NCBI RefSeq assembly: GCF_003990335.1
Contig: NZ_CP034683.1
Location: forward strand, 1,130,501-1,194,500
DNA: 64,000 bases
Direction of reading: 5' to 3'
Source: Rheinheimera mangrovi
GTDB lineage: Bacteria > Pseudomonadota > Gammaproteobacteria > Enterobacterales > Alteromonadaceae
The position numbers and the translations under genes were made by a program. Positions 8,050 to 16,691 of the stretch are shown here, piece by piece (the first letter of the stretch is position 1; every line of letters begins with the position of its first letter). The notes beneath the pieces are model-generated. The model was not told the origin of the DNA. It ran no database searches and saw nothing but the letters and a program-made list of their open reading frames with translations.

Positions 8050-9770
8050 TGGCTTTCCTGCTGATAACTGACCTGATACAACGGATGCGCCTGAATTTCT
8101 GCCACAGTGCCTTTGGCAACAATCTGCCCCTGAACTATAAGCCATACCTGATCGAGCCAGTCTAGCCGCTGCAATTGATGAGTGGCGAGCAACAGAGTTT
8201 TGCCGCGGCTTAACTGCTCTAATTGCTGAAAATAAAGCTGCTGTTGTGCTGGCGGCAACATAGACGCAGGTTCATCCAATAACCAACACCAGCTTTGTTT
8301 TAATAAAGCTCTGGCCAGTGCCAGGCGTTGCAATTGCCCACCTGATAAACCAATACCGCTTTCTGCAAGTTGGGTGTCCAGACCTTGAGGTAAGGCAAAA
8401 ACAAAGTCAGCACAAAAAGCCTGCTGTAATACCAGTTTGAGTTCAGCTTCTGTCGCAGAGGCTTTAGCAAGTAGCAAATTGCTGCGCAAACTCCCCTTCA
8501 GCCACTGGCTTTGCTGAGATAAATACACCAGCTGTTGCCGCCACTGGGCTAAATTCAAGTCGGTTAAGTCATGATCTCCTATCTTGATCTGGCCCTGATC
8601 CGGTTGCTGAAAGCCTAACAAAGACTCAAGCAGACTGGTTTTGCCTGCGCCGCTTGGGCCTGTTACAGCAATACGTTGCGCTGGTAAAATCTGCGCCTGA
8701 ATAGCTGTCACTAATGCAGCTCTGTGCTCTGAACCCCGCAGGCTAACTTGCCGGAACTCAATACAGACCGGCTCTGTTGGGGCTGGAGTGTCGCCGCCTG
8801 CACAAACAGGCAAAGCCCAAATCGGGGCCAGGCTGGCAAAAGCGGCTTCAGCCTGAGCTTTGGCATGATAATCTGTGCCTAATTGCCGCAGTGGTGCATA
8901 AAACTCAGGCGCCATCAGTAAGATAAACAGCGCCGGTTGATAAGACACAGGAATTTGCGCTTTAGCCCATGGCAACTCGCCAAGTAAACCTAAACCCAAA
9001 TACAAGGCCACCAGTGCAATGGCCAAAGAAGCAAACAACTCCAGTACAGCACCGGATAAAAAGGCTTTGCTTAACACTGACATAGTGCGGGTTCTGTAGT
9101 CTTCACAGGCGTTGTTAAGCCGGTTTAATACCAGCGGTTCTGCTTGTAATTGACGAATAAGCTGGGCGCCACGTAAAAACTCCAGAAAACGTCCACCCAA
9201 TAAACCTAAAGCCTGCACTTGCTGCTGGCTGGCTTTTGCAGCTTTTTTGCCGAGTAAAATCATAAAAAGTGGAATAAGTGGGGCTGTGGCTAACAACAGC
9301 AAGGCGGCCAGCACACTTTGACTGGCAACGGCAACAGAGATAAACAAAGGGCAAAGCACCACCAGATAAAGCTGCGGATAATAACGGCTGATATAAGGGT
9401 CAAGCGCGTCAACTTGCTCCAGTAAACGGGTGGATAAATCGCCGTCAGAGGCGATGCGCTGGCGCAGAGGCCCGGCCCGGCTAATGATGCCAAGCAACTG
9501 CTGGCGAATGGATGTGCGCAGGTTCTGACTGGCGGAGAGCCCAAGCAGATCTTTGGCTGCCAACAGCATAGGGCGCAGCAGCCACAGCACTAAAATATGC
9601 AGCAACAAATCCGTCGGGATCTGCTGCTGGTGTAAAGCCAGATCACATAAAGTCGCCAGCAACCAACACTGCCAGATCATCAGTAAAGAGGCCGCTGCAC
9701 CCAGGGCTATTGCGAGGTGCAAGCGGTTTTTTTCTGACAGGACTAATTGCCTTAATGACTGCACAGGCAT
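8046..9770 (-). CDS. cydD: CydD, ABC transporter subunit for cytochrome bd assembly
   Basis: Partner of CydC in the heterodimeric exporter required for assembly of cytochrome bd. The 574-residue protein carries an N-terminal six-helix transmembrane domain and a C-terminal ATPase with Walker A (GPSGAGKTS), signature (LSGGQLQRLALARALL) and Walker B (WCWLLDEPAS). The ATG at 9768-9770 is preferred over the TTG immediately before it because AAGGA sits at normal spacing. Only 11 bases separate it from the cydX stop. Placing cydDC directly behind cydABX differs from E. coli, where they are separate loci. Confidence 0.93.
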   Translation of the reverse strand: MPVQSLRQLVLSEKNRLHLAIALGAAASLLMIWQCWLLATLCDLALHQQQIPTDLLLHILVLWLLRPMLLAAKDLLGLSASQNLRTSIRQQLLGIISRAGPLRQRIASDGDLSTRLLEQVDALDPYISRYYPQLYLVVLCPLFISVAVASQSVLAALLLLATAPLIPLFMILLGKKAAKASQQQVQALGLLGGRFLEFLRGAQLIRQLQAEPLVLNRLNNACEDYRTRTMSVLSKAFLSGAVLELFASLAIALVALYLGLGLLGELPWAKAQIPVSYQPALFILLMAPEFYAPLRQLGTDYHAKAQAEAAFASLAPIWALPVCAGGDTPAPTEPVCIEFRQVSLRGSEHRAALVTAIQAQILPAQRIAVTGPSGAGKTSLLESLLGFQQPDQGQIKIGDHDLTDLNLAQWRQQLVYLSQQSQWLKGSLRSNLLLAKASATEAELKLVLQQAFCADFVFALPQGLDTQLAESGIGLSGGQLQRLALARALLKQSWCWLLDEPASMLPPAQQQLYFQQLEQLSRGKTLLLATHQLQRLDWLDQVWLIVQGQIVAKGTVAEIQAHPLYQVSYQQESQ

Positions 9771-9781
9771 CAAATCCTTAT

Positions 9782-9898
9782 TTACTCTGATGGCTCGTTC
9801 TCTTCGCCAGGGTAACCATTAAACTCCAGCCACATCGCATTGATAATGCCAAAAGAGCAGGCCAGTAATACGCCTAATATCCAGGTGAAATACCACAT
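9782..9898 (-). CDS. cydX: CydX, small subunit of cytochrome bd oxidase
   Basis: A 38-residue single-helix membrane protein starting MWYFTWILGVLLACSFGIIN, an almost textbook CydX sequence. It binds the CydA side of cytochrome bd and is needed for oxidase stability and activity. It follows cydB by 11 bases with a GGAG ribosome site. The longer open frame that contains it extends back into cydB and is not used. Easily missed because of its size. Confidence 0.95.
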   Translation of the reverse strand: MWYFTWILGVLLACSFGIINAMWLEFNGYPGEENEPSE

Positions 9899-9909
9899 AA
9901 AACTGCTCC

Positions 9910-11046
9910 TTAATACAATGAATGAGTGTTGGCGCTGATGCTGTTGCGGTTTAAACGGCCCCACATTTTCCAGTAACACCAAGCTGTGTAGCACAAAATA
10001 ATGGGTACAAAAATACAAGCCACCACAAACATGATTTTTAACGTCAGTTCACTGGAGGTTGCATCCCACATCGTCAGGCTGTGGTTGGGCATGCTGCTGG
10101 ATGGCATAATAAAAGGAAACATCGACACGCCGCAGGTCATAATCACCCCGGCCATGGCCAGTGAAGAGGCGACAAAAGCCTGCCAGCCTTTCGCCAGTTT
10201 GCTGCAAAGTGCAGATACCAGGAAAGCCGCCACACCCAGCAGCGGGAAAATCCACAACAGTGGGTAAGTCTCATAGTTGCTAAACCAGGCGCCACTGCTG
10301 ACTTCCACAGTTTTGGTGACAGCACTGTTGATGGCGTTGCTGTCGATCAGACTGGTGACTTTATAGCCCATACCTGCAGACGCCAGCCAGATACCTGCCG
10401 CTACAAATAATACGGCTGCCAAAGTAGCGCTGATTAAAGACACTGCTTCAGAGCGCTGTCGCAGTGGCGCTTCGGTTTTCATTTGCAGATAACAGGCCCC
10501 CTGATTAATAAACATCAGCAGGCTTAGCACACCTACTAACAAAGCAAATGGGTTTAATAAAGCCCAGAATGAACCTGTGTAGTAAATCCGCAGTAGCTCA
10601 TCAAAGTGGAAAGGCACACCTTGCAGCAGGTTGCCAAATGCCACACCAAAAATAATCGGAGGTATGGCAGAACCTGCCGTTAACGCCCAGTCCCAGTTAC
10701 TGCGCCATTTGGCATTATCCAGCTTAGAGCGATAATCAAAGCCGATAGGGCGTAAGAATAGTGCTGCTAATGTCAGCATCATGGCCAGGTAAAAACCGCT
10801 GAAAGCTGTGGCATACACAGGAGGCCAGGCGGCAAACAAAGCGCCACCAGCAGTAATCAACCAGACCTGATTACCATCCCAGTGCGGGGCGACTGCATTG
10901 ATCAAAATACGGCGCTCGGTGTCGTCGCGGCCTATGACTTTAAGCAGCGCACCTACCCCCATATCAAAACCATCTGTCACGGCAAAACCAATCAGCAACA
11001 CACCAACCAATAACCACCAGATAAAGCGTAAAAATTCATAATCCAT
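9910..11046 (-). CDS. cydB: Cytochrome bd ubiquinol oxidase subunit II
   Basis: Inner-membrane subunit of the quinol:O2 oxidoreductase, which generates proton-motive force under low oxygen without pumping. The 378-residue protein has the family opening FIWWLLVGVLLIGFAVTDGFDMG, with conserved NAVAPHWDGNQVWL and about eight to nine hydrophobic helices. The ATG at 11044-11046 is chosen, one base after the cydA stop. The upstream extension in the open frame overlaps cydA and lacks membrane character. Second gene of the cyd operon. Confidence 0.96.
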   Translation of the reverse strand: MDYEFLRFIWWLLVGVLLIGFAVTDGFDMGVGALLKVIGRDDTERRILINAVAPHWDGNQVWLITAGGALFAAWPPVYATAFSGFYLAMMLTLAALFLRPIGFDYRSKLDNAKWRSNWDWALTAGSAIPPIIFGVAFGNLLQGVPFHFDELLRIYYTGSFWALLNPFALLVGVLSLLMFINQGACYLQMKTEAPLRQRSEAVSLISATLAAVLFVAAGIWLASAGMGYKVTSLIDSNAINSAVTKTVEVSSGAWFSNYETYPLLWIFPLLGVAAFLVSALCSKLAKGWQAFVASSLAMAGVIMTCGVSMFPFIMPSSSMPNHSLTMWDATSSELTLKIMFVVACIFVPIILCYTAWCYWKMWGRLNRNSISANTHSLY

Positions 11047-11047
11047 G

Positions 11048-12598
11048 TTAAACCTCCCGGGCCTGTTCGCCGTGATACTTGCCGGTATGGATGGACGCAG
11101 GGCCTTTACGGGCAAAATGCTGCATCAACCAGACTTCGATGATCAGAAACACTGTGTAAAGCGCGGTAATAGCCAATAAGCTGATCCAAATCTCTGTGGT
11201 ACTCAACTGAGAAGCGGCTAAATGAGTAGGCAATATTTCACCTACTGCCCAAGGCTGACGGCCATATTCGGCAACAAACCAACCCGCTTCACAGGCAATC
11301 CATGGCAGAGGTAACGAAAACAGCGCAGCTTTGAGTAACCAGCGTGGTTTTTCCGGTGTGCGCTTGGCACTGTGATAAAAGGACAAGGCAAACACCAACA
11401 GCATAATAAAACCAGCTGCCACCATCACCCGGAAAGACCAAAACAGTGGGGCTACTTTAGGAATGCTGTTTTGAACGGCTTGTTCCACTTGTTCTGCAGT
11501 CGCATTAACAGGATCGTCAGTGTAGGCCATTAACAACAGGCCATAACCCAGATCATTTTTTACCAGATCAAAGGCTGCGATATTTTCCGGCGTTTTTTCA
11601 CCGGCACGCAGTTTTTTCAGCAGACCATAGGCTATCTGACCATTGAGAATACGCTGCCGATGGATTTCTTTTAACTCAGCCAGACCTGTGACTTCTTTAT
11701 CCAAAGATCGGGTCGCTATAAGACCCATTGCTCCTGGGATTTTCAGTGCGTAGTCCGTGCTTTGAGTCTCTTCGTTCGGGATACCAAATACAGTGAAATC
11801 TGCTGGTGCTTTGTGAGTTTTCCATTCGGCTTCCACAGCAGCCAGCTTTACTTTTTGTACATCACCCAGCTCATAACCAGACTCGTCCCCTAACACTATG
11901 ACAGACAAAGCGCTGGCTAAACCAAAAGCTGAAGCTATGGCAAAACTGCGGCGGGCAAAAGCCAGGTCACGGCCTTTGAGCATATACCAGGCAGAAATTG
12001 CCAGCACAAACATAGCGCCTGTGACATAACCTGCAGACACTGTATGGACAAACTTCACCTGAGCGACAGGGTTAAATACCACTTCGCTGAAGCTGAGCAT
12101 TTCCATTCTCATGGTTTCGAAATTAAATTCGGCGCCGACAGGGTGTTGCATCCAGCCGTTGGCAATTAAAATCCAGAGCGCTGATAAATTTGAGGCCAAA
12201 GCCACCAGCCAGGTTACTGCCAGATGTTGCACTTTGCTGAGTCTGTCCCAACCAAAAAAGAACAAACCCACTAAAGTGGATTCAAGGAAAAATGCCATCA
12301 GACCTTCAATGGCCAAAGGTGCACCAAAGATGTCACCGACATAATGTGAATAATAAGACCAGTTGGTGCCAAACTGGAATTCCATCGCTATGCCTGTGGT
12401 GACGCCTAAAGCAAAGTTAATGGCAAATAATTTGCCCCAGAATTTAGTCATATCGCGGTAAATTTCTTTACCCGTCATCACATAAACTGACTCCATAATA
12501 GCCAACAGGAAGGTCATACCTAAAGTCAAGGGCACAAACAAGAAGTGATACATTGCCGTAGCGGCAAACTGTAATCTGGAAAGTTCTACAACATCCAT
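11048..12598 (-). CDS. cydA: Cytochrome bd ubiquinol oxidase subunit I
   Basis: Haem-carrying subunit that oxidises quinol and reduces O2. The 516-residue length and the extended periplasmic Q-loop place it with the long-Q-loop (E. coli-like) class. [12 protein letters not shown] gives the haem b595 ligand His18. GRQPWAVGE is the diagnostic GRQPW motif, and [17 protein letters not shown] holds the b558-ligand histidine region. First gene of cydABXDC, so the whole oxidase and its maturation transporter can be made from one message. The operon probably responds to oxygen (FNR-type site upstream). Confidence 0.97.
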   Translation of the reverse strand: MDVVELSRLQFAATAMYHFLFVPLTLGMTFLLAIMESVYVMTGKEIYRDMTKFWGKLFAINFALGVTTGIAMEFQFGTNWSYYSHYVGDIFGAPLAIEGLMAFFLESTLVGLFFFGWDRLSKVQHLAVTWLVALASNLSALWILIANGWMQHPVGAEFNFETMRMEMLSFSEVVFNPVAQVKFVHTVSAGYVTGAMFVLAISAWYMLKGRDLAFARRSFAIASAFGLASALSVIVLGDESGYELGDVQKVKLAAVEAEWKTHKAPADFTVFGIPNEETQSTDYALKIPGAMGLIATRSLDKEVTGLAELKEIHRQRILNGQIAYGLLKKLRAGEKTPENIAAFDLVKNDLGYGLLLMAYTDDPVNATAEQVEQAVQNSIPKVAPLFWSFRVMVAAGFIMLLVFALSFYHSAKRTPEKPRWLLKAALFSLPLPWIACEAGWFVAEYGRQPWAVGEILPTHLAASQLSTTEIWISLLAITALYTVFLIIEVWLMQHFARKGPASIHTGKYHGEQAREV

Positions 12599-12725
12599 TC
12601 GGATTGCTCCTCCATCTGGAACTGTGGGGATGGTCTGCTATTTTGGCTAAAGCACCAGTTAGTAGCTAAAGCTCATACGTCAGCATGAGTGAACACTAAG
12701 CTACGCCTTTTGTCTGTCTGCTGTG

Positions 12726-12739
12726 TTGACGGGGATCAA
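12726..12739. promoter_or_regulatory. FNR-type site upstream of cydA
   Basis: TTGAC-GGGG-ATCAA differs at one base from the FNR consensus TTGAT-N4-ATCAA. It lies about 128 bases upstream of the cydA start and 103 bases before the divergent dehydratase-like gene. Oxygen control of cydAB by FNR/ArcA is well known in relatives. Which of the two genes it controls is inference. Confidence 0.6.
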
Positions 12740-12841
12740 TAAAAATTGATGAATAAGTTGTAAATAGTGGGAATTTGATAAAAATCGCAAATGGTATTCT
12801 GTTACTATCGAAATCAACATCAGGATTGTGAAGGCTCAGGT

Positions 12842-13651
12842 ATGAAAATATTAGTGATAGGTGCTGGCTGGTTGGGAACTCAACTGGCGACACAGCTCAA
12901 AACAGATGGGCATGAGTTATGGCTTAGTAGCCGTAGTACAACTAAATCTTCTGCCGTCGCTGAACAGTTTGGTCATTTTGTGTTGGATTTAGGCCAATCT
13001 ATCCGGCCTACCCCAGAGCTTGAATCGTTATTTAAAGATGCGCTGATTATTTGTACAGTTCCCGCCAGCCGTTCAGATGGCGAGGGTTACACCAGAGGAT
13101 TGGCTCAGCTTGCTACTTTGATGAAGCAATTGGGCGCAGCGGCCTGTATCCATTTAAGTAGTTCAGGCATTTATGAAGGCTTGTCAGGTGAAGTTAACGA
13201 ACAAAGCCAGTTACAACTGGCCGATCCGCGTATCGAATTGCTGGCCGTTGGCGAGCAATTATTAAGAGTGGCCGTGCCTTGCTGTACTTTACGTCTGGCA
13301 GGTTTAATTGGTCCTGGCCGCCATCCGGCGCGGTTTTTATCTGGTAAACAGGCTGGTGCCGCTGATGTGGCTGTAAATATGGTACATAGCAGTGATATTT
13401 GTGCTGCAGTTTCTGCCATAGTCCAGCAACAGTTATGGCCAGAGCTGTTTAATTTATCCAGCCCACAATTTTGTTCCAAGGCGGAGTTTTATCTGACCGC
13501 CTGTGAATTAGCCTCTTTACCAGCTCCGGTGTTTGAAACTAAAAGTACAGCAACCCCAAGTCGCAGAGTGAGCAGCGCAAAATCTCAGACTATTGCTGGC
13601 TTTCACTACCAGTTTGAGTCTGCTTTGGCTGCTTTGCCCTTTTGTAGCTGA
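12842..13651 (+). CDS. NAD(P)-binding epimerase/dehydratase-like protein (YeeZ type)
   Basis: A 269-residue soluble protein with an N-terminal Rossmann fold: ILVIGAGWLGTQLATQL gives the GxGxxG nucleotide loop. HLSSSGIYEG sits where extended short-chain dehydrogenases have the catalytic Ser/Thr strand. The tail resembles the YeeZ/SDR-e-like group of unknown substrate rather than classical sugar epimerases, because no clear YxxxK is seen. The start is set at the ATG at 12842; the longer frame begins in the promoter region. It is divergent from cydA and convergent with copZ, so likely a monocistronic gene. Confidence 0.7.
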   Translation: MKILVIGAGWLGTQLATQLKTDGHELWLSSRSTTKSSAVAEQFGHFVLDLGQSIRPTPELESLFKDALIICTVPASRSDGEGYTRGLAQLATLMKQLGAAACIHLSSSGIYEGLSGEVNEQSQLQLADPRIELLAVGEQLLRVAVPCCTLRLAGLIGPGRHPARFLSGKQAGAADVAVNMVHSSDICAAVSAIVQQQLWPELFNLSSPQFCSKAEFYLTACELASLPAPVFETKSTATPSRRVSSAKSQTIAGFHYQFESALAALPFCS

Positions 13652-13679
13652 GTTTTACTAAACCAAAGCAACTATAAAG

Positions 13680-13880
13680 TTATAGCTCTGTAGCCGGGTA
13701 ACCGGCTTCATCCAGCGCTGCAATAATATCCTCTGCTGCCAAATCGCTTTCAACATCTACCTGCTGCTGCGCTAAATCTACTGTCACTTTGGCATCAGCC
13801 TGCAACTGTGCAACTGCTTTATTCACTATGCTGATGCAGTGGTTACAGCTCATGCCTGTGACTTTTAGTTGTACTTTCAT
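13680..13880 (-). CDS. copZ: CopZ-like copper chaperone (HMA domain)
   Basis: A 66-residue single heavy-metal-associated domain, beta-alpha-beta-beta-alpha-beta. The metal loop MSCNHC binds Cu(I), which the protein would hand to the CopA ATPase encoded divergently. The start is the ATG at 13878-13880 behind AAAAGGAAAA; an in-frame extension to 13949 covers the promoter and is rejected. A CueR-like promoter lies in the gap, so copper probably induces it together with copA. Confidence 0.9.
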   Translation of the reverse strand: MKVQLKVTGMSCNHCISIVNKAVAQLQADAKVTVDLAQQQVDVESDLAAEDIIAALDEAGYPATEL

Positions 13881-13918
13881 ACTATTTTTCCTTTTTACTG
13901 TTGAGTTAGCTTGCGAAC

Positions 13919-13949
13919 ATGATGAACGCTTCCCCTGTGTTAAGGTCAA
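13919..13949 (-). promoter_or_regulatory. CueR-type promoter of copZ
   Basis: On the minus strand TTGACC (-35, 13944-13949) and CATCAT (-10, 13919-13924) are separated by 19 bp, the overlong spacing of MerR-family promoters. The spacer carries a partial dyad with CCTTAA opposite GGGGAAG. The gene follows 39 bases later. The dyad is weaker than the copA one. Confidence 0.5.
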
Positions 13950-13971
13950 GTGTTAGTGCTGAACTTTTTAG

Positions 13972-14002
13972 TTGACCTTACCCTAAGGGCAAGCTTTAGC
14001 TT
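13972..14002 (+). promoter_or_regulatory. CueR-type promoter of copA-cueR
   Basis: TTGACC (-35, 13972-13977), a 19-bp spacer and TAGCTT (-10, 13997-14002). The spacer holds an imperfect dyad ACCTTACCC-TAA-GGGCAAGCT, close to the ACCTTCC/GGAAGGT-like operators of CueR and HmrR. A CueR gene is the second gene of the operon, so feedback copper control is likely. Confidence 0.75.
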
Positions 14003-14045
14003 TGAAGCTATCGGGGTATTACCCTTTTTTGACTGGAGTCATGGT

Positions 14046-16223
14046 ATGTCTGAACAGATCCAATTGAATATCAGCGGAATGAGCTGCGCTTCCTGTGTGG
14101 GCCGTATTGAAAAAGCTTTAGCTAAAGTGGCAGGTGTAGAGCAAGTCAACGTCAATCTGGCCACTGAAACCGCAGCGATTAGCGGCCTTGCTCTGTCGCC
14201 AGAGGTATTGATGGCTGCTGTGGAGAAGGCGGGCTATCAGGCTAGTCTGCCGCAGGAAAAGCCGGTAGTTGAGGTTGCTCAGCCTGCTTTTTATCAGCAG
14301 GAATGGTGGCCTGTTGTTGCCAGCATAGTGCTGACTTTGCCTTTGGTACTGCCAATGATTGGCATGCTGTTTTGGCTGGATTGGATGTTGCCATCCTTCT
14401 GGCAATGGTTGTTGGCTACTCCGGTGCAGTTCTATTTTGGCGCGCGTTTTTACAAAGCGGGCTGGGCTGCACTTAAAGCAGGCAGCGGCAATATGGATTT
14501 GCTGGTGGCCATTGGTACCAGTGCAGCTTATGGTTTGTCCTTGTATCTGTGGTGGGATTTTGCTGCACAGCATGCAGGGCATGGCGCGCCTCATTTGTAT
14601 TTTGAAAGCAGCAGTGCAGTATTAAGTCTGGTGCTGTTGGGTAAGTATCTGGAACACAGAGCAAAAAAACGCACTACTGACGCCTTAAGGGCGCTTGAAA
14701 ATTTAAAACCCGCAGTCGCGACTGTGTGGCAAAACGGGCTTTGGCTTGAAGTAAAAGCGGAAGCTGTGCAACAAGGGGACCTGGTGCTGGTAAAGCCAGG
14801 CGAACGAATTCCGGTGGATGCTGTGGTTGAGCAAGGCCAAAGCCATGTAGATGAAGCCCTGATCAGCGGCGAGTCTGTGCCGGTCAGTAAAACACTGGCA
14901 GATAAAGTGACAGGGGGCTCAGTCAATCTGGATGGTGTATTGCAGATCAGAGCCAGTGCTGTAGGAGCTGAATCTACCTTGTCCCGCATTATTCAATTGG
15001 TGGAACAGGCGCAAGGGGCGAAAGCGCCTGTCCAGGCATTAGTAGATAAAATCAGCGCTGTTTTTGTGCCGGTGGTTTTACTAATAGCTCTGGCGACCTT
15101 GTTGGGATGGGGGCTGCTGACTGAAGATTGGGTGACAGGTATTCTCAATGCGGTTGCGGTATTGGTGATTGCCTGTCCTTGTGCTCTGGGTCTGGCCACA
15201 CCTGCTGCTATTATGGCAGGGACAGGTTCTGCTGCGCGTTCAGGAATTCTGATTAAAGATGCTATTGCCTTAGAGCAGGCGAAGGCGGTGAACCTGGTGG
15301 TGTTTGATAAAACCGGTACTTTAACCCAAGGCAAACCGGTGCTGCAGCAAGTCAGTCGTTTTACTGATGAAGCTGATACGCTGCAATGGGCTGCCTCGTT
15401 GCAGCAAAACAGCGAGCATCCGCTGGCCAAAGCTTTACTGGCTTATGCCGCATCGCATCAGGTTGCAACAGTTGAAGCAACAGAGTTCCGCGTAGTCGCA
15501 GGCAAAGGTGTACAAGGTAAAGTGCAAGGTCGTAGTCTGGTGCTCGGTAGCAGCCACTGGATGCAGCAGCTGGGATTAGACTTGCCGCTCGGACAGATTA
15601 AAACCGGCGGAGCCTCAGTGTCCTGGCTGGCGGAGCAGCAAGCAGATGAGAGTTATCAGTTGTTGGCGCTGTTTTGTTTTACCGATGAGTTAAAAGCTGA
15701 TGCGGTGCAGGCCGTGAAGTTGTTACAGCAACAAGCTATAGCTGTAGCTATGTTAACGGGCGACAGCAAAGAGAGTGCCGCTTTAATAGCCCAGCAACTG
15801 GGGTTAACCGACTGGAAAGCTGAAGTGCTGCCCGGTGAAAAAGCCGCTGCTATTGCCAGCTGGCAACAACAAGGCTATCAGGTGGCTATGGTAGGTGATG
15901 GCATAAATGACGCACCAGCTTTAGCTCAGGCAAATTTAGGCATAGCTATGGCCAGCGGCACTGAAGTTGCGGTGAGCGCCTCCGCCATGACGCTGATGCG
16001 CAGTAAACCTTCGTTGGTCAGTGCGGCCTTGCAGATTGCCAGACTGAGTTATCGCAAAATTCAGCAAAATCTGTTTTGGGCTTTTATCTTTAATGTCATA
16101 GGCATACCGCTAGCCGCTTTAGGTTATCTGAATCCGGTGATTGCAGGTGCAGCTATGGCCTCTAGCAGTTTATTCGTGATTAGTAATGCTCTGTTGTTAC
16201 AGCGCTGGAAAGCACAGGAGTAA
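14046..16223 (+). CDS. copA: Cu(I)-exporting P1B-type ATPase
   Basis: Pumps cytoplasmic Cu(I) to the periplasm using ATP. The 725-residue protein has one N-terminal metal-binding domain (MSCASC, Cys14/Cys17), eight membrane helices and the transmembrane Cu site CPC (Cys377/Cys379 in [12 protein letters not shown]). The phosphorylated Asp is D421 (DKTGTLT), followed by TGDS and [12 protein letters not shown] hinge motifs. The ATG at 14046 is chosen because the longer frame would start inside the promoter and its translation is not ATPase-like. It is followed one base later by cueR and is divergent from copZ, forming a complete cytoplasmic copper-export module. Confidence 0.96.
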   Translation: MSEQIQLNISGMSCASCVGRIEKALAKVAGVEQVNVNLATETAAISGLALSPEVLMAAVEKAGYQASLPQEKPVVEVAQPAFYQQEWWPVVASIVLTLPLVLPMIGMLFWLDWMLPSFWQWLLATPVQFYFGARFYKAGWAALKAGSGNMDLLVAIGTSAAYGLSLYLWWDFAAQHAGHGAPHLYFESSSAVLSLVLLGKYLEHRAKKRTTDALRALENLKPAVATVWQNGLWLEVKAEAVQQGDLVLVKPGERIPVDAVVEQGQSHVDEALISGESVPVSKTLADKVTGGSVNLDGVLQIRASAVGAESTLSRIIQLVEQAQGAKAPVQALVDKISAVFVPVVLLIALATLLGWGLLTEDWVTGILNAVAVLVIACPCALGLATPAAIMAGTGSAARSGILIKDAIALEQAKAVNLVVFDKTGTLTQGKPVLQQVSRFTDEADTLQWAASLQQNSEHPLAKALLAYAASHQVATVEATEFRVVAGKGVQGKVQGRSLVLGSSHWMQQLGLDLPLGQIKTGGASVSWLAEQQADESYQLLALFCFTDELKADAVQAVKLLQQQAIAVAMLTGDSKESAALIAQQLGLTDWKAEVLPGEKAAAIASWQQQGYQVAMVGDGINDAPALAQANLGIAMASGTEVAVSASAMTLMRSKPSLVSAALQIARLSYRKIQQNLFWAFIFNVIGIPLAALGYLNPVIAGAAMASSSLFVISNALLLQRWKAQE

Positions 16224-16224
16224 A

Positions 16225-16626
16225 ATGATGGCTACTTTAGTGACTATTGGCCAGGCGGCCAAGCAGACCGGACTGTCCGCCAAGATGATTCGTCATTACG
16301 AAGAAGCAGGCTTGCTGCATAAAGCCAACAGAACAGATGCTGGCTACAGGTTGTATAACAGCCTGCAATTGCAACAGTTAGGTTTTATTAAACAGGCTCG
16401 TACTTTAGGCTTTTCGATAGCACAAATAAGTTCTTTGCTAGGCCTGTGGCAAAATCCAAACCGCAGCAGCAAAGAAGTGAAACAACTGGCGGAACAACAT
16501 CTGGACGAAATTAAACAGAAAGTGACGGAGTTGCAGCAGATGCAGCAAGTTTTACAGCAATTAGCTGACAGTTGTTGCGGTGACGATCAACCCCAGTGTG
16601 CGATTCTGGATGGATTACAAAAATAA
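16225..16626 (+). CDS. cueR: CueR-type MerR family copper-responsive regulator
   Basis: A 133-residue dimeric activator that twists overlong-spacer promoters when Cu(I) binds. The N-terminal MerR helix-turn-helix is clear (IGQAAKQTGLSAKMIRHYEE). The C-terminal sensor loop is CCGDDQPQC, where Cys117 and Cys125 match the spacing of the two Cu(I) ligands in CueR. A neighbouring extra Cys118 is present. Two start ATGs are adjacent (16225 and 16228); either is possible. One base separates it from copA, so it is translationally linked and probably autoregulated. Confidence 0.93.
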   Translation: MMATLVTIGQAAKQTGLSAKMIRHYEEAGLLHKANRTDAGYRLYNSLQLQQLGFIKQARTLGFSIAQISSLLGLWQNPNRSSKEVKQLAEQHLDEIKQKVTELQQMQQVLQQLADSCCGDDQPQCAILDGLQK

Positions 16627-16646
16627 AGGTTTGCTTCCTGTAAAAA

Positions 16647-16674
16647 GAAGATCCCGGCACAGACCGGGATCTTC
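16647..16674 (-). terminator. Rho-independent terminator for the subtilisin gene
   Basis: An 11-bp stem (GAAGATCCCGG / CCGGGATCTTC) with a six-base loop, followed on the minus strand by TTTTTAC. It sits between convergent cueR and the protease gene, and may also slow plus-strand transcription, although the plus side has no U-run. Confidence 0.85.
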
Positions 16675-16691
16675 CGCTAAAAACCCAGGGA

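Noticed and set aside
8050..8145. 32-residue N-terminal extension of CydC
   Set aside because: It lies wholly in cydD, and the ATGA overlap gives the natural start.
9899..10018. 40-residue extension of the CydX frame into cydB
   Set aside because: CydX proteins begin at MWYF, and that ATG has a GGAG site.
13950..14045. Upstream in-frame extension of CopA
   Set aside because: It overlaps the CueR-type promoter and codes no recognisable sequence. The family start is MSEQIQL at 14046.
14993..15430. 145-codon frame antisense to copA
   Set aside because: Mirror of a well-conserved ATPase region; Ser/Thr/Ala-rich composition is typical of an antisense shadow.
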